A stretch of DNA of 64,000 nucleotides from Thalassobaculum litoreum DSM 18839. Lineage in GTDB: Bacteria; Pseudomonadota; Alphaproteobacteria; Thalassobaculales; Thalassobaculaceae. The stretch lies in contig NZ_FNBW01000008.1 in the NCBI RefSeq assembly GCF_900102465.1, positions 186,001 through 250,000 of the forward strand, given 5' to 3'. Positions 8,357 through 18,141 of the stretch are shown piece by piece. The stretch's first letter is position 1, and each line of letters opens with the position of its first letter. The notes beneath the pieces are model-generated. The model worked only from the letters and a program-made list of their open reading frames with translations, was not told where the DNA came from and did not search any database. The translations under genes and the position numbers were made by a program.

Positions 8357-9991
8357 CTACCTCCGATGTCCCGCCCGCGACTTCGCGATCTGCCGGCTCA
8401 GCAGGATCACCGGCAGCAGCCCGACCGCGACGATGGTCAGCGCCGGGGTGGACGCCTGAGTCAGGCGCTCGTCGGCCGCCAGGTTGTGGGCCTGCACCGC
8501 CAGCGTGTCGAAATTGAACGGCCGCAGGATCATCGTCGCCGGCAGCTCCTTCATCACGTCCACGAACACGATCAGCCCGGCGGTGAGCAGGCTGCCGCGC
8601 AGCATCGGCAGGTGAACCCGCTTCAGCGTCGCCCGGGGCGGATGGCCGAGCACGCGGGCCGCCTGGTCCATGCTGGGGGTGATCTTGGTCAGCCCCGCCT
8701 CGGCGGTCTGCAGCGACACCGCCAGGAACCGCACCAGATAGGCGTAGATCAGGGCGACGATGGTCCCCGTGACCAGCAGGCCCGTGGACACGCCGAACAG
8801 GCTGCGCGCCGCGTCGTCCACGCTGCGGTCGACGATGGAGAACGGGATCAGGATGCCGATGGCGATCACCGAGCCCGGCACGGCGTAGCCCAGCGCGGCA
8901 AGGCGGGTCAGCACGTGGGTGGTGCGGTTCTTCGACAGCCGGTTGGCATAGGCCAGCAGCAGCGAGACCAGCACCGCCAGGATCGCGGTGATCCCGGCCA
9001 GGGTCACGCTGTTCAGGGTCAGGGCCAGGTAGCGTGCGCCGAACAGCTTGTGCCCGCCGATCGCGGTCATGTGCATCAGCAGGATGGTCGGCAGCACGAA
9101 GCCGACGAACACCGGCAGCGCGCAGGCCAGGATCGCGCCGGCCGCCTTGATCCCGGTGAGCCTGAAGCCGGGTAGCGCGCGGTGGGTGTTGGTCGTGTGG
9201 TCGAACCGCCGGCGGCCGCGCGACACCTGCTCCAGGGCGATGACCAGGACGACGAAGGCCAGCAGCCCGGTGGCGAGCTGGGCGGCGGCCACCCGGTCGC
9301 CGAACGAGAAGATCGCCCGGTAGATCCCGGTGGTGAACGTCTGCACGCCGAAATAGGAGACGGTCCCGTAATCGGCCAGCGTCTCCATCAGTGCCAGGGC
9401 CACGCCGGCGACGATCGCCGGGCGGGCCAGGGGCAGAGCGACCCGCAGAAAGGCCCGGGCCGGCGACTGGCCCAGGGTCCGGCTGACTTCCAACACGCAG
9501 ACCGACTGCTCGAGGAAGGCGGCGCGGGACAGCAGGTAGACATAGGGGAACAGGGTCGCCGTCAGCATGACGATGGCGCCGCCGAGCGAGCGCACTTCGG
9601 GAAACCAGTATTCCCGCGGCCCGAGGTCGAAGGTCAGGCGCAGCAGCTCCTGCACCGGGCCGGCATGCTCCAGGAAATTGGTATAGGTATAGGCCAGCAC
9701 ATAGGCGGGCGCCGCCAGCGGCAGCACCAGCGCCCATTCCAGCATCCGGCGCCCGGGGAACCGGCACATGGTCACCAGCCAGGCCGTTCCCACGCCGATC
9801 ACTCCGGTACCCACCGTCACGCCCAGGGCCAGCAGCGCGGTATTGGCGACGTAGGTCGGCAGCACCGTGTTGATCAGGTGCGTGATCAGATCGGTTTGCG
9901 CCAGACCGTGCAGGGCCACCGCCAGGATCGGCGTGGCCACCAGCGCGCAGATCACGGCGGGAGCGAGGAAGAAGCGATCGCGAAAAGGCAT
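8357..9991 (-). CDS. FbpB-type ABC transporter permease (iron/thiamine/spermidine class)
   Basis: A ~544-residue inner-membrane protein with about twelve hydrophobic segments and two copies of the binding-protein-dependent permease domain. The EAA-like loops are near ...SRTLGQSPARAFLRVALPLARPAI (first copy) and ...ARVLGHPPRATLKRVHLPMLR (second copy). The duplicated layout is characteristic of ferric-iron FbpB permeases. No periplasmic binding protein or ATPase gene is in the window, so its substrate is inferred only from family. The start is uncertain: ATG 9991 (MPFRDRFF) fits the family, while ATG 10036 would add 15 residues; neither has a good ribosome binding site. Confidence 0.88.
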   Translation of the reverse strand: MPFRDRFFLAPAVICALVATPILAVALHGLAQTDLITHLINTVLPTYVANTALLALGVTVGTGVIGVGTAWLVTMCRFPGRRMLEWALVLPLAAPAYVLAYTYTNFLEHAGPVQELLRLTFDLGPREYWFPEVRSLGGAIVMLTATLFPYVYLLSRAAFLEQSVCVLEVSRTLGQSPARAFLRVALPLARPAIVAGVALALMETLADYGTVSYFGVQTFTTGIYRAIFSFGDRVAAAQLATGLLAFVVLVIALEQVSRGRRRFDHTTNTHRALPGFRLTGIKAAGAILACALPVFVGFVLPTILLMHMTAIGGHKLFGARYLALTLNSVTLAGITAILAVLVSLLLAYANRLSKNRTTHVLTRLAALGYAVPGSVIAIGILIPFSIVDRSVDDAARSLFGVSTGLLVTGTIVALIYAYLVRFLAVSLQTAEAGLTKITPSMDQAARVLGHPPRATLKRVHLPMLRGSLLTAGLIVFVDVMKELPATMILRPFNFDTLAVQAHNLAADERLTQASTPALTIVAVGLLPVILLSRQIAKSRAGHRR

Positions 9992-10160
9992 GCGGTTCCC
10001 GTGGCGCGCGGAACTGTCCTTAACCCCGAGAGCCATCGGGATACTTGCGAAGCGTTCGCAACAGACGGTGGCGCGTTATGGCAACGAGCCGTGAAAGTGT
10101 CAACTTCTCGCCGCTGTGAGGAGGGCTTACAGTCGGGCGAAACACTCACTGGAGATGGCG

Positions 10161-11474
10161 ATGATGCCGACCGATATCTTTGCCGACGGGTTCCGGACCG
10201 ACCCTTACTGGTGGGACGCGGCGCCGCCGGACGACGAGGGCGACGCCCCGCCGCCGGAGCAGGTGGACGTGGCCATCGTCGGCAGCGGTTATACCGGCAT
10301 GTCGGCCGCGCTGGAGCTGGCGCGCAACGGCGTCAAGGTGGTGATCCTGGAGGCCGAGCGCTTCGGCGAGGGGGCCAGCACCCGCAGCGGCGGCATGATG
10401 TCCGGCGGGGTCAATGTCGGCAAAGGCGGCGATATCGAAAAGCAGTTCGGCCGCGAGCGGGTCGACGACATGCTGTCGGAGGCGCGCGACAGCTACGACC
10501 ACGTGGAGGAGGTGATCCGGCGCGAGAACATCGACTGTTTCTACGCCCGCACCGGCCGGTTCGTCGGCGCCCACACCCCGGCCGCCTTCAAGGCGATGGC
10601 GGCCAAGGCCGAGGACCTGAACAAATACGCCAATGCCGGCGCCGCCCTGGTCGCGCGGGAGCGCCAGCGCCACCACGTCAACACCGAGTACTACCACGGC
10701 GGCATGACCGTCGACCGGGCCGGCGGGGTGCACCCGTCGCTGTACCACAAGGGCCTGCGCCGGGCCTGCCGCGCCGCCGGCGTCCATCTCTCGGCCCATA
10801 CACGCGTGGAAGGCATCGACGGCCCGGCCGGCGACCTCACCGTGCGGACCTCGCGCGGGCCGGTGCGGGCCAGGGAGGTGGTGCTCGGCACCAACGGCTA
10901 TACCGGCAAGGCGACCCCGTGGCACCGACGCCGGGTGATCCCGATCGCCAGCTACATCATCGCCACCGAGCCGCTGGGCAAGGAGCGGGTGAGCGAGCTG
11001 TTCCCGGACGGCCGGATGATCGCCGACACCAAGCGGGTGCTATACTACTTCCGGCCTTCGCCGGACGGCACGCGGGTGATCTTCGGCGGCCGGGCCAGCT
11101 TCCAGGCGCGCACCGCGCTGGAGACGGCGCCGGTGCTGTACCAGTACATGCTGGGGATCTTCCCGCAGCTCGAGGGCGTGAAGATCACCCATGCCTGGAA
11201 CGGCAACGTCGCCTTCACCTTCGACCGGGTGCCGCATATGGGCGTCGAGAACGGGGTGCATTATGCCATGGGCTGCAACGGCAGCGGCGTGGTGATGATG
11301 AGCCATCTGGGCCACCGGGTGGCGCTGAAGATCCTCGGCAAGACCAACCGTCCGAGCGCCTTCGACGGCCTGCCGTTCGAGACCCGGCCGTTCTACAGCG
11401 GCGTGCCCTGGTTCCTGCCGACGGTGGGCGCCTGGTACAAGTTCCGCGACTGGATGGACCGCCGGGCGGCATAG
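10161..11474 (+). CDS. FAD-dependent amine/amino-acid oxidoreductase (DadA/PuuB-like)
   Basis: A 437-residue flavoprotein of the DAO superfamily. The dinucleotide-binding motif VGSGYTGM is at residues 40-47, followed by ILEAERFGEGASTRSGG, a signature of gamma-glutamylputrescine oxidase-like enzymes. The C-terminal half has the typical HAWNGNVAFTFDRVPHMG block. It probably oxidises an amine or N-substituted amino acid, giving an aldehyde and ammonia or a primary amine. Several ATGs lie close together; the one at 10161 has GGAG six bases upstream, while 10155 abuts it. A glutamine synthetase homologue of the kind that partners PuuB lies 20 kb away, not in the same operon. Exact substrate unknown. 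Confidence 0.88.
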   Translation: MMPTDIFADGFRTDPYWWDAAPPDDEGDAPPPEQVDVAIVGSGYTGMSAALELARNGVKVVILEAERFGEGASTRSGGMMSGGVNVGKGGDIEKQFGRERVDDMLSEARDSYDHVEEVIRRENIDCFYARTGRFVGAHTPAAFKAMAAKAEDLNKYANAGAALVARERQRHHVNTEYYHGGMTVDRAGGVHPSLYHKGLRRACRAAGVHLSAHTRVEGIDGPAGDLTVRTSRGPVRAREVVLGTNGYTGKATPWHRRRVIPIASYIIATEPLGKERVSELFPDGRMIADTKRVLYYFRPSPDGTRVIFGGRASFQARTALETAPVLYQYMLGIFPQLEGVKITHAWNGNVAFTFDRVPHMGVENGVHYAMGCNGSGVVMMSHLGHRVALKILGKTNRPSAFDGLPFETRPFYSGVPWFLPTVGAWYKFRDWMDRRAA

Positions 11475-11508
11475 GGCTCCGGCGCTACCCAATCCCCCCA
11501 CCGTGAAC

Positions 11509-11612
11509 TCCCCGGCCTTGTGCCGGGGCCCACAGTGGGGCGGCTTCAAGGTCGAAGACGGGCGCCAAGCGGCTGTGCGCCCGACGGGTGGGTCCCGGCA
11601 CAGGGCCGGGAA
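11509..11612. repeat. GC-rich palindromic intergenic repeat, copy 2
   Basis: Arms 11509-11530 (TCCCCGGCCTTGTGCCGGGG...) and 11591-11612 are inverted complements over 22 bases with three mismatches. Lies between convergent genes. Confidence 0.8.
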
Positions 11613-11636
11613 GTGTGTGAGGAGGAGCCGGATCCC

Positions 11637-12287
11637 TTACTCCTTGATACTCCTCGTATCCGGTGCCCCCGGGTCGAACGGGTTCACCAGGGTTCGCTGG
11701 CGCTGCTGCTGGCCGGTGTACAGCTCCTCACGCTTGTCGGAGAGCTTCTTCGCCAGATACTGCAGGTCGCCCGGCAGCATCTCGAATTCCCGGTTCAGCA
11801 TCTCCTGCCACAGGTCGTGGATCTTGCGGATCGCCTCCTCGCCCGGCTTCAGCGTGGCGATGTCCTTCTCCACCGACGCGATCCAGTCGAGGGAATCCTG
11901 CCGCGCGCCCTTGGCATCGCTGATCAGCGTGCGCAGTTTGGAGGCGATCTCGTCGGCCACCGTCGCGTCGTAGGTTCCGCACTCCGGCCACAGCGTATTC
12001 AGATAGGCGATGTCGGCGTCCGACAGGGCGTAGAGCGGCTTGCCGAAATATGTCAGCTCCAGGTTGCGCACGGACATGCCGCCCTGCAGCCGCGCCATGC
12101 GCTGCACCGGCGCGTTGCCGCCGGGGAGCTTCTTGCAGTCGGCATTTGCCGCGGCGGCTCCCCCACCGCCGGGAGCGGCAGGCGCTTGGGCCTGGACGGC
12201 GGCCGGCCCCGACAACAGCAAGCCGATCAGCAGGGGACATGAGACCCTTGCAAGGCGAAGGCTGGACAACAGATTCCCGACCGCCAT
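11637..12287 (-). CDS. Secreted protein of unknown function
   Basis: A 216-residue protein that I do not recognise. The first ~34 residues are a plausible signal peptide (hydrophobic LLIGLLLSGPAAVQ, cleavage after AQA), then a Gly/Ala/Pro-rich linker. The mature part is mostly helical and charged and contains two cysteines (NADCKKL and WPECGTY) that could form a disulphide, which fits a periplasmic location. The start ATG has AAAGGAG upstream. It is divergent from the gamma-glutamyltransferase gene across 123 bases. No catalytic motif can be pointed to. Confidence 0.75.
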   Translation of the reverse strand: MAVGNLLSSLRLARVSCPLLIGLLLSGPAAVQAQAPAAPGGGGAAAANADCKKLPGGNAPVQRMARLQGGMSVRNLELTYFGKPLYALSDADIAYLNTLWPECGTYDATVADEIASKLRTLISDAKGARQDSLDWIASVEKDIATLKPGEEAIRKIHDLWQEMLNREFEMLPGDLQYLAKKLSDKREELYTGQQQRQRTLVNPFDPGAPDTRSIKE

Positions 12288-12410
12288 ACCGTATCCGCTC
12301 CTTTCGGTCCCGCCCGCCGTCTTACCATGTGCTGAGCGCCGCTTCGACGGTCAAGCGCCCCCATGACGGCGGATGCGACGGTGGACCCCGCACACAATCA
12401 GGAGGGCGGC

Positions 12411-13982
12411 ATGCCCGCGATCTCGCTTCCCGAAACCTCACCCATCGAGACCTGGACCCAATCCAAGCCGCCCGTGCGCGGGACCAAGGGCGTGGTGGCG
12501 TCCCAGAACGTTCAGGCCTCCGAGGTCGGCGCCGCGGTGCTGGCGGCGGGCGGCAACGCGGCCGACGCGGCCGTCGCGACCGCGCTGGCGCTGACCGTGG
12601 CCGAGCCGTGGATGAGCGGCCTGGGCGGCGGCGGCTACGCGATCGTCTACGACGCCAAGTCGGGCACCACCCGCTGCATCGATTTCGGCATGCAGGCGGG
12701 CGGCAAGCTCGACCCGGCCGACTACCCCCTGGTGAGCGACGCCGAGGGCACGCCGGACATGTTCGGCTGGCCGGCCGTCTTGGAGGACCGCAACCTGCAG
12801 GGCTACCACTCCATCGCCCTGCCGGGCTCCTGCGCCGGCTACGCCACGCTGCTGTCGGAATTCGGCTCCTGGTCCTGGGCCGACGCGATCTCGCCGGCGG
12901 TGGCCATGGCCGAGCGCGGCCATCGGCTGACCTGGTGGACGACGCTGAACGTGGCCTCGGAGATCGCCTGGCTGCGGCAATACGAGACCTCGGCCTCGGT
13001 CTGGCTGCCGGACGGCGAGGCGCCGGTGATCTCGGATCACACCAACCGCGGCATGCCCATGGGCAACTTCGCCGACACGCTGAAGCGGCTGCGCGATGCC
13101 GGGCCGCAGGATTTCTACACCGGCGAGATCGCCAAGGCGCTGGTGGCCGACCTGCAGGCCGGCGGCTCGCGCATCACGGCCGAGGACCTCGCCGGCTACG
13201 AGGCCAAGGTGCTGGAGCCGATCAAGCGCACCCGGGGCGGCACCGAGTACAACCTGGCGCCGGGCTACACCGCCGGCCCGACCTTCGCCGGCGCCCTGTC
13301 CCGTCTGCCCGAGTTCAGCGGCCCGATCGACGCCGCCGCCTACAAGGCCCATGCCGAGGCGCTGATCGAGTCCTACAAGGTGCGCCTGTCGACCATGGGT
13401 CACGCCGGCGATGTGGGCGACCGGAGCTGCACCACCCACCTCTCGGTGCTCGACGCCGAGGGCAACATGGTGGTGATGACCACCACCCTGCTGTCGCGCT
13501 TCGGCTCGCGCGTGGTGCTGCCGAAGACCGGCGTGCTGATGAATAACGGCATCAACTGGTTCGACCCGCGCCCGGACCGCGCCAACTCCCTGGCGCCCGG
13601 CCAGAAGGCGCTGTCCAACATGTGCCCGATGCTGGCCACCCGCGACGGCAAGGCCGCCTTCGGCCTGGGCGCCTCGGGCGGGCGCAAGATCATGCCGGCG
13701 ATCTTCCAGCTCACCTCGTTCATCAACGATTTCGGCATGGATCTGGAAGCCGCCTTCCTGCAGCCGCGCATCGACATCAGCCTGATGGAGAAGATCATCG
13801 CGGATGACCGCCTCGGGGCGGACGTGATCGCCGCCCTGGAGGGTGTCGTTCCGGTGGAACAGGCCAGCACCAGCGCCTTCCCCGGCTCCTGGGCGATCCC
13901 CTGCGGTGTGATGGTCACGCCACAAGGGCCGATGGCGGCGGCCCATGTCTTCGGCCCGCTGAACGCGGCGGTGCCGGCGTAA
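12411..13982 (+). CDS. Gamma-glutamyltransferase family protein (Ntn-hydrolase)
   Basis: A 523-residue member of the GGT family, which matures by self-cleavage before a threonine. The cleavage-site block SCTTHLSVLDAEGNMV places the nucleophile at T341. SGLGGGGYAIVYD near residue 68 and LGASGGRKIMPA near the end are the other family hallmarks. There is no signal peptide, unlike classical periplasmic GGT, so a cytoplasmic acylase or gamma-glutamyl hydrolase role is possible. The ATG at 12411 follows AGGAGGG; an in-frame upstream ATG at 12363 lacks one. Substrate unknown; gamma-glutamyl amines would fit the amine-oxidising neighbours but this is inference. Confidence 0.9.
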   Translation: MPAISLPETSPIETWTQSKPPVRGTKGVVASQNVQASEVGAAVLAAGGNAADAAVATALALTVAEPWMSGLGGGGYAIVYDAKSGTTRCIDFGMQAGGKLDPADYPLVSDAEGTPDMFGWPAVLEDRNLQGYHSIALPGSCAGYATLLSEFGSWSWADAISPAVAMAERGHRLTWWTTLNVASEIAWLRQYETSASVWLPDGEAPVISDHTNRGMPMGNFADTLKRLRDAGPQDFYTGEIAKALVADLQAGGSRITAEDLAGYEAKVLEPIKRTRGGTEYNLAPGYTAGPTFAGALSRLPEFSGPIDAAAYKAHAEALIESYKVRLSTMGHAGDVGDRSCTTHLSVLDAEGNMVVMTTTLLSRFGSRVVLPKTGVLMNNGINWFDPRPDRANSLAPGQKALSNMCPMLATRDGKAAFGLGASGGRKIMPAIFQLTSFINDFGMDLEAAFLQPRIDISLMEKIIADDRLGADVIAALEGVVPVEQASTSAFPGSWAIPCGVMVTPQGPMAAAHVFGPLNAAVPA

Positions 13983-14019
13983 CGCGACACTCCGGCGGTG
14001 CTGGACGGGGGCCCAGGCC

Positions 14020-14601
14020 TCAGTCCAGCGCCTCCACATAGGTCAGCACCATCAGGTGGTCGGCCCGCTCTCCGACATAGGACAGGGGCAGTGCCACCGT
14101 GTCCCATCGTGCCGTTCCGGGCGCAGACCCGGGTGCGGTTCCGGGCGTGGCGGGCGAGGTTCCGCCAAGGGCGACCCGGCCGCGTACCTCCACCGGCGCG
14201 CGGAACTGGAGCGCCCGGTCGTAGAGCCTGACACGGGGGGCCGCCTGCGCGCTCGACAGGGCGTCTTGGAGATACAGGCCGGTGAAATTGCCGCCCTCGA
14301 CCGTCGAGGCGGCGGGACCGACCATGCGGTATCTGTAGCTGTGACCGCCGAACAGGGTGGGTTCGGTGTCCAGCACGATCAGGTTGTCCGCCCAGGGACG
14401 CAGTTCTAGGCCATCGAACCCTCGGAAGCTGGGCAGGCCGCGCCGCGTCGGGCGGCGGGCTTTCCAGAGGTCGATCAGCGCACGGATATTCCTGGCCGCG
14501 AAGTCGACCTCCGGGTTCCATCGCAGGCCGGGCGCCGGCGCGAGGCCGTAGGGAGCGGGCATTTCGATGGCGTGGCTCGATGCCTTCGGCGTTGCGGACA
14601 C
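14020..14601 (-). CDS. PAS domain protein (PAS_5/DUF1488-like architecture)
   Basis: A 193-residue protein consisting essentially of one PAS-type domain, of the group common in Rhodospirillales (PAS_5). The region from about 'LPSFRGFDGLELRPWADNLIVLD' to 'YRYRMVGPAAS' resembles other members, including the paralogue at 21254-21844. There is no output domain, so it may bind a ligand or a partner protein. The start is GTG 14601; an internal ATG at 14562 is an alternative. It follows the MEMO-AMMECR1 gene by 17 bases on the same strand and is probably co-transcribed. A proline/glycine/threonine-rich insertion (TSPATPGTAPGSAPGT) near residue 145 is low-complexity. The PAS_5 name is from memory of the family; no search was run. 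Confidence 0.75.
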   Translation of the reverse strand: MSATPKASSHAIEMPAPYGLAPAPGLRWNPEVDFAARNIRALIDLWKARRPTRRGLPSFRGFDGLELRPWADNLIVLDTEPTLFGGHSYRYRMVGPAASTVEGGNFTGLYLQDALSSAQAAPRVRLYDRALQFRAPVEVRGRVALGGTSPATPGTAPGSAPGTARWDTVALPLSYVGERADHLMVLTYVEALD

Positions 14602-14618
14602 GCGACGTCTGCCTTCGG

Positions 14619-16031
14619 TCAGGCGGCGATTTCTCGGAAGGAGCCGCCGAAGCTCTCGGTGGTATAGCGCTGGATGGTCAGACTGTCCGACCAGTGTGCC
14701 ATATCCAGCCCGGCCTTGTTCTTCAGCCGGCGCACGAAATCCTCGGCCTTCGGGATGACGGACCAGACGCTCGGCAGGAACAGGCCGCGATGGTCGCGCC
14801 CGTTCACCCGGTCGCTCAAGATCAGCCCGTCGATATCCGGCCGGGTCTGGCGCGCCAGATCGGCCTCGTCGCTGAAGCTCATGGGGCGCGGCGTCGACAG
14901 CACCGAGACGGAGACCTCCATCCGCTCCGCCTCCTCGGCCGTCAGCCGGGCGAAGCGCGGATCGGCGAAGGCGGCCTTGAACGCGTTGTCGGCCACATCG
15001 ACGATCAGCGGGCGATGGGCGATGACCGAGCCGATGCAGCCGCGCAACTGGCCGTCCAGCATCAGGGTGACGAAGGCGGCGCGCTGGGCCGACAGGGCGG
15101 GCGACAGGCCGGCGCCGATCCCCACGCCCGGCGCGCGTCCGTGCTTCAGCCCGAAGGTCACGCCGAAACGGGCGGCCTCCACGAGCTGGCGGCGGTCCGC
15201 CTCGCCGATCCGGGCGGACTCGGCGTATTCCAGGCCGAAAGCGCCGTAGCCCACCACCCGATCCTTGCCGCTGGCGGTGTCGCCGGAATTGCGCACGTCC
15301 AGCGCCGTCGCCCGCAGATCGCGCCGACGCGCCTGATCCAGCACCCCGGCAAGCGCCCGGTGGCCGCAGGCGCCCTTGCCGTCGATCCGGTCGGGCCGCA
15401 GCAGTTCGATATTCGCCGCCGTCGCCGCGTCCAGCTTGCGCGCGGTGTCATAGTCGTGGAAGTGGGACAGGTCGGAGGAGACGACGATCAGCGTCTCCGG
15501 CCCGCCCCACAGCGCCTCCACCACCTGGGAGACCAGGGTTGCGGGTGCGTCGCCGACCAGCAGCGGCACGATGGCGGCGCGCGCGAACGCCCGCTGGATG
15601 AACGGGGCGTGGACCTCCAGGCTGTGCTCCCGGGCGAAGGCGGCGTCCTGTACCGTCACGCCGGGCAGGTGCAGGACGGCGCGCAGGGCCTCCCAGTCCA
15701 CCGGCACGGTGCCGAGCGGCGTGGCCCAGGCATCGGCGCTGGTGGTGGCGATCCCCTGGAACGCGACCCGATGGGCCGGGCCGAGCAGGACGATGCGGGT
15801 GATCTCCTCGCCCCGGCCGCGGAGCCCGGCATAGGCGGTCCCGGCGATCTCCCCGGAGAACCGGTAGCCGGCATGCGGCGCGACCAGCACCTTCGGCTTC
15901 ACCCCGCCATCCGGACGTGCGGCGGCCAGGCAGCGCTCCACCGTGTCGGCGAGCGCGTTGTGCCCGTCCGGATAGAACATGCCCGCGACTTCGGGGGCGC
16001 GGATTACCGCCGTATTCGCCAATTCTCTCAT
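14619..16031 (-). CDS. amrB-amrA: AmmeMemoRadiSam system fused MEMO1-AMMECR1 protein
   Basis: A 470-residue cytoplasmic protein joining two partners that are separate in many genomes. Residues ~10-275 are the MEMO domain, a dioxygenase-like fold. Candidate metal-site residues are H53 (VAPHAGYRFSG), H87 (GPAHRVAF), and C222/H224 (GACGHRALAGV). Residues ~285-465 are the AMMECR1 domain with the conserved LRGCIGS at 329-335. The companion radical SAM enzyme starts 104 bases away on the other strand, completing the AmmeMemoRadiSam set, whose biochemical reaction is not established to my knowledge. I chose ATG 16031 because homologues begin there; the longer open frame would overlap the divergent promoter. 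A PAS protein gene follows 17 bases downstream. Confidence 0.92.
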   Translation of the reverse strand: MRELANTAVIRAPEVAGMFYPDGHNALADTVERCLAAARPDGGVKPKVLVAPHAGYRFSGEIAGTAYAGLRGRGEEITRIVLLGPAHRVAFQGIATTSADAWATPLGTVPVDWEALRAVLHLPGVTVQDAAFAREHSLEVHAPFIQRAFARAAIVPLLVGDAPATLVSQVVEALWGGPETLIVVSSDLSHFHDYDTARKLDAATAANIELLRPDRIDGKGACGHRALAGVLDQARRRDLRATALDVRNSGDTASGKDRVVGYGAFGLEYAESARIGEADRRQLVEAARFGVTFGLKHGRAPGVGIGAGLSPALSAQRAAFVTLMLDGQLRGCIGSVIAHRPLIVDVADNAFKAAFADPRFARLTAEEAERMEVSVSVLSTPRPMSFSDEADLARQTRPDIDGLILSDRVNGRDHRGLFLPSVWSVIPKAEDFVRRLKNKAGLDMAHWSDSLTIQRYTTESFGGSFREIAA

Positions 16032-16134
16032 GGTTAATTCGTAGCACAGCAGGCCACGCGTCTCCAGATCGGCGGATGATGCGGTACCATCGAACTGGTA
16101 GGATGGGTCCCTGAGCTTAGGAGACTTCGCCGTC

Positions 16135-17259
16135 GTGGCCCACACCACTCCGACCCTGTCCGAAACCCGCCCGCCGGCGCTATCCGGCAAGGGGCCCATC
16201 GTCCCCACCCAACACTGGCGGAGGCTCGACGACGGCCGGGTTCAGTGCGAGATGTGCCCGCGCTTCTGCAAGCTGAAGGAAGGTGCGCGCGGTCTGTGTT
16301 TCGTGCGGGCGCGGCAGGGCGATGCCATCGTGCTGACCACCTACGGCCGCTCCAGCGGGTTCTGCGTCGATCCGATCGAGAAGAAGCCGCTCAACCACTT
16401 CCTGCCGGGCACGCCGGTACTGTCCTTCGGCACGGCGGGCTGCAACCTCGCCTGCAACTTCTGTCAGAACCACGACATCTCCAAGAGCCGGGAGATGGAC
16501 GCCATGCAGGCCGAGGCGCAGCCGGAGGCGCTGGCCGCCACCGCCGAACGGCTGGGGTGCCGCTCGGTCGCCTTCACCTACAACGACCCGGTGATCTTTC
16601 ACGAATACGCCGACGACGTGGCCCAGGCCTGCCACGCGCGCGGCATCAGGAACGTTGCCGTCACGGCGGGCTACGTCACCGAGCGGGCGCGCGACGATTT
16701 CTTCCGGCATATGGACGCCGCCAATGTGGACCTGAAGGCCTTCACCGAGCGGTTCTACCGCGACGTCACCAAGAGCGAGCTCGCCGTCGTCCTGGACACG
16801 CTGGAGTACCTGGTCAACGGGACCGACGTCTGGGTCGAGATCACCAATCTCCTCATCCCCGGCGAGAACGACAGCGAGGCGGAACTGGAGGCGATGACCC
16901 AGTGGGTGGTCGACCGGCTCGGCCCGGACGTGCCGATGCATTTCTCCGCCTTCCATCCCGACTACCGCATGCTGGACAAGCAGCGCACCCCGTTCGAGAC
17001 CCTGGCCCTGGCCCGGCGCATCGCCCGCAAGAACGGGGTACGCCACGCCTATACCGGCAACGTCCACGACGTGAGCCGGCAGTCGAGCTACTGCCACACC
17101 TGCGGCGAGCGGGTCATCGAGCGCGACTGGTACGAACTCGGCGCCTGGAAACTGGACGCGGCCGGGGGCTGCACGTCCTGCGGCACCAGGCTGCCCGGCG
17201 TGTTCGACGGCCCGCCGGGGGTGTGGGGGCGTAAGCGGCTGCCGGTTTCGATCGGCTGA
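16135..17259 (+). CDS. amrS: AmmeMemoRadiSam system radical SAM enzyme
   Basis: A 374-residue radical SAM protein related to pyruvate formate-lyase-activating enzymes. The [4Fe-4S] cluster motif is C103-NLA-C107-NF-C110 (GTAGCNLACNFCQNHD). An N-terminal Cys pair (CEMCPRFCKL) and C-terminal CHTC/CTSC pairs suggest extra metal or zinc sites, as seen in this subfamily. The start is GTG 16135 with TAGGAG upstream. It is divergent from the fused MEMO-AMMECR1 gene, and the 103-base gap must hold both promoters. The corrinoid-protein gene begins 133 bases downstream on the same strand. The substrate is unknown. Confidence 0.93.
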   Translation: MAHTTPTLSETRPPALSGKGPIVPTQHWRRLDDGRVQCEMCPRFCKLKEGARGLCFVRARQGDAIVLTTYGRSSGFCVDPIEKKPLNHFLPGTPVLSFGTAGCNLACNFCQNHDISKSREMDAMQAEAQPEALAATAERLGCRSVAFTYNDPVIFHEYADDVAQACHARGIRNVAVTAGYVTERARDDFFRHMDAANVDLKAFTERFYRDVTKSELAVVLDTLEYLVNGTDVWVEITNLLIPGENDSEAELEAMTQWVVDRLGPDVPMHFSAFHPDYRMLDKQRTPFETLALARRIARKNGVRHAYTGNVHDVSRQSSYCHTCGERVIERDWYELGAWKLDAAGGCTSCGTRLPGVFDGPPGVWGRKRLPVSIG

Positions 17260-17392
17260 CCCCGCCGCCTGTCGCCGATCCGACACGACCGGTCGCGGGG
17301 ATGGCAGCGCCACCCGGCCATTCCATGTCTCTTGCTAGTCTGGAAGCCGACGGGATCGGCCTGCACAGTGCGAATGTTGGAGGCAGTTGGCC

Positions 17393-18109
<717 letters not shown>

Positions 18110-18141
18110 CGGCGGACGACAGCCATGGGAGTGACACCGCC

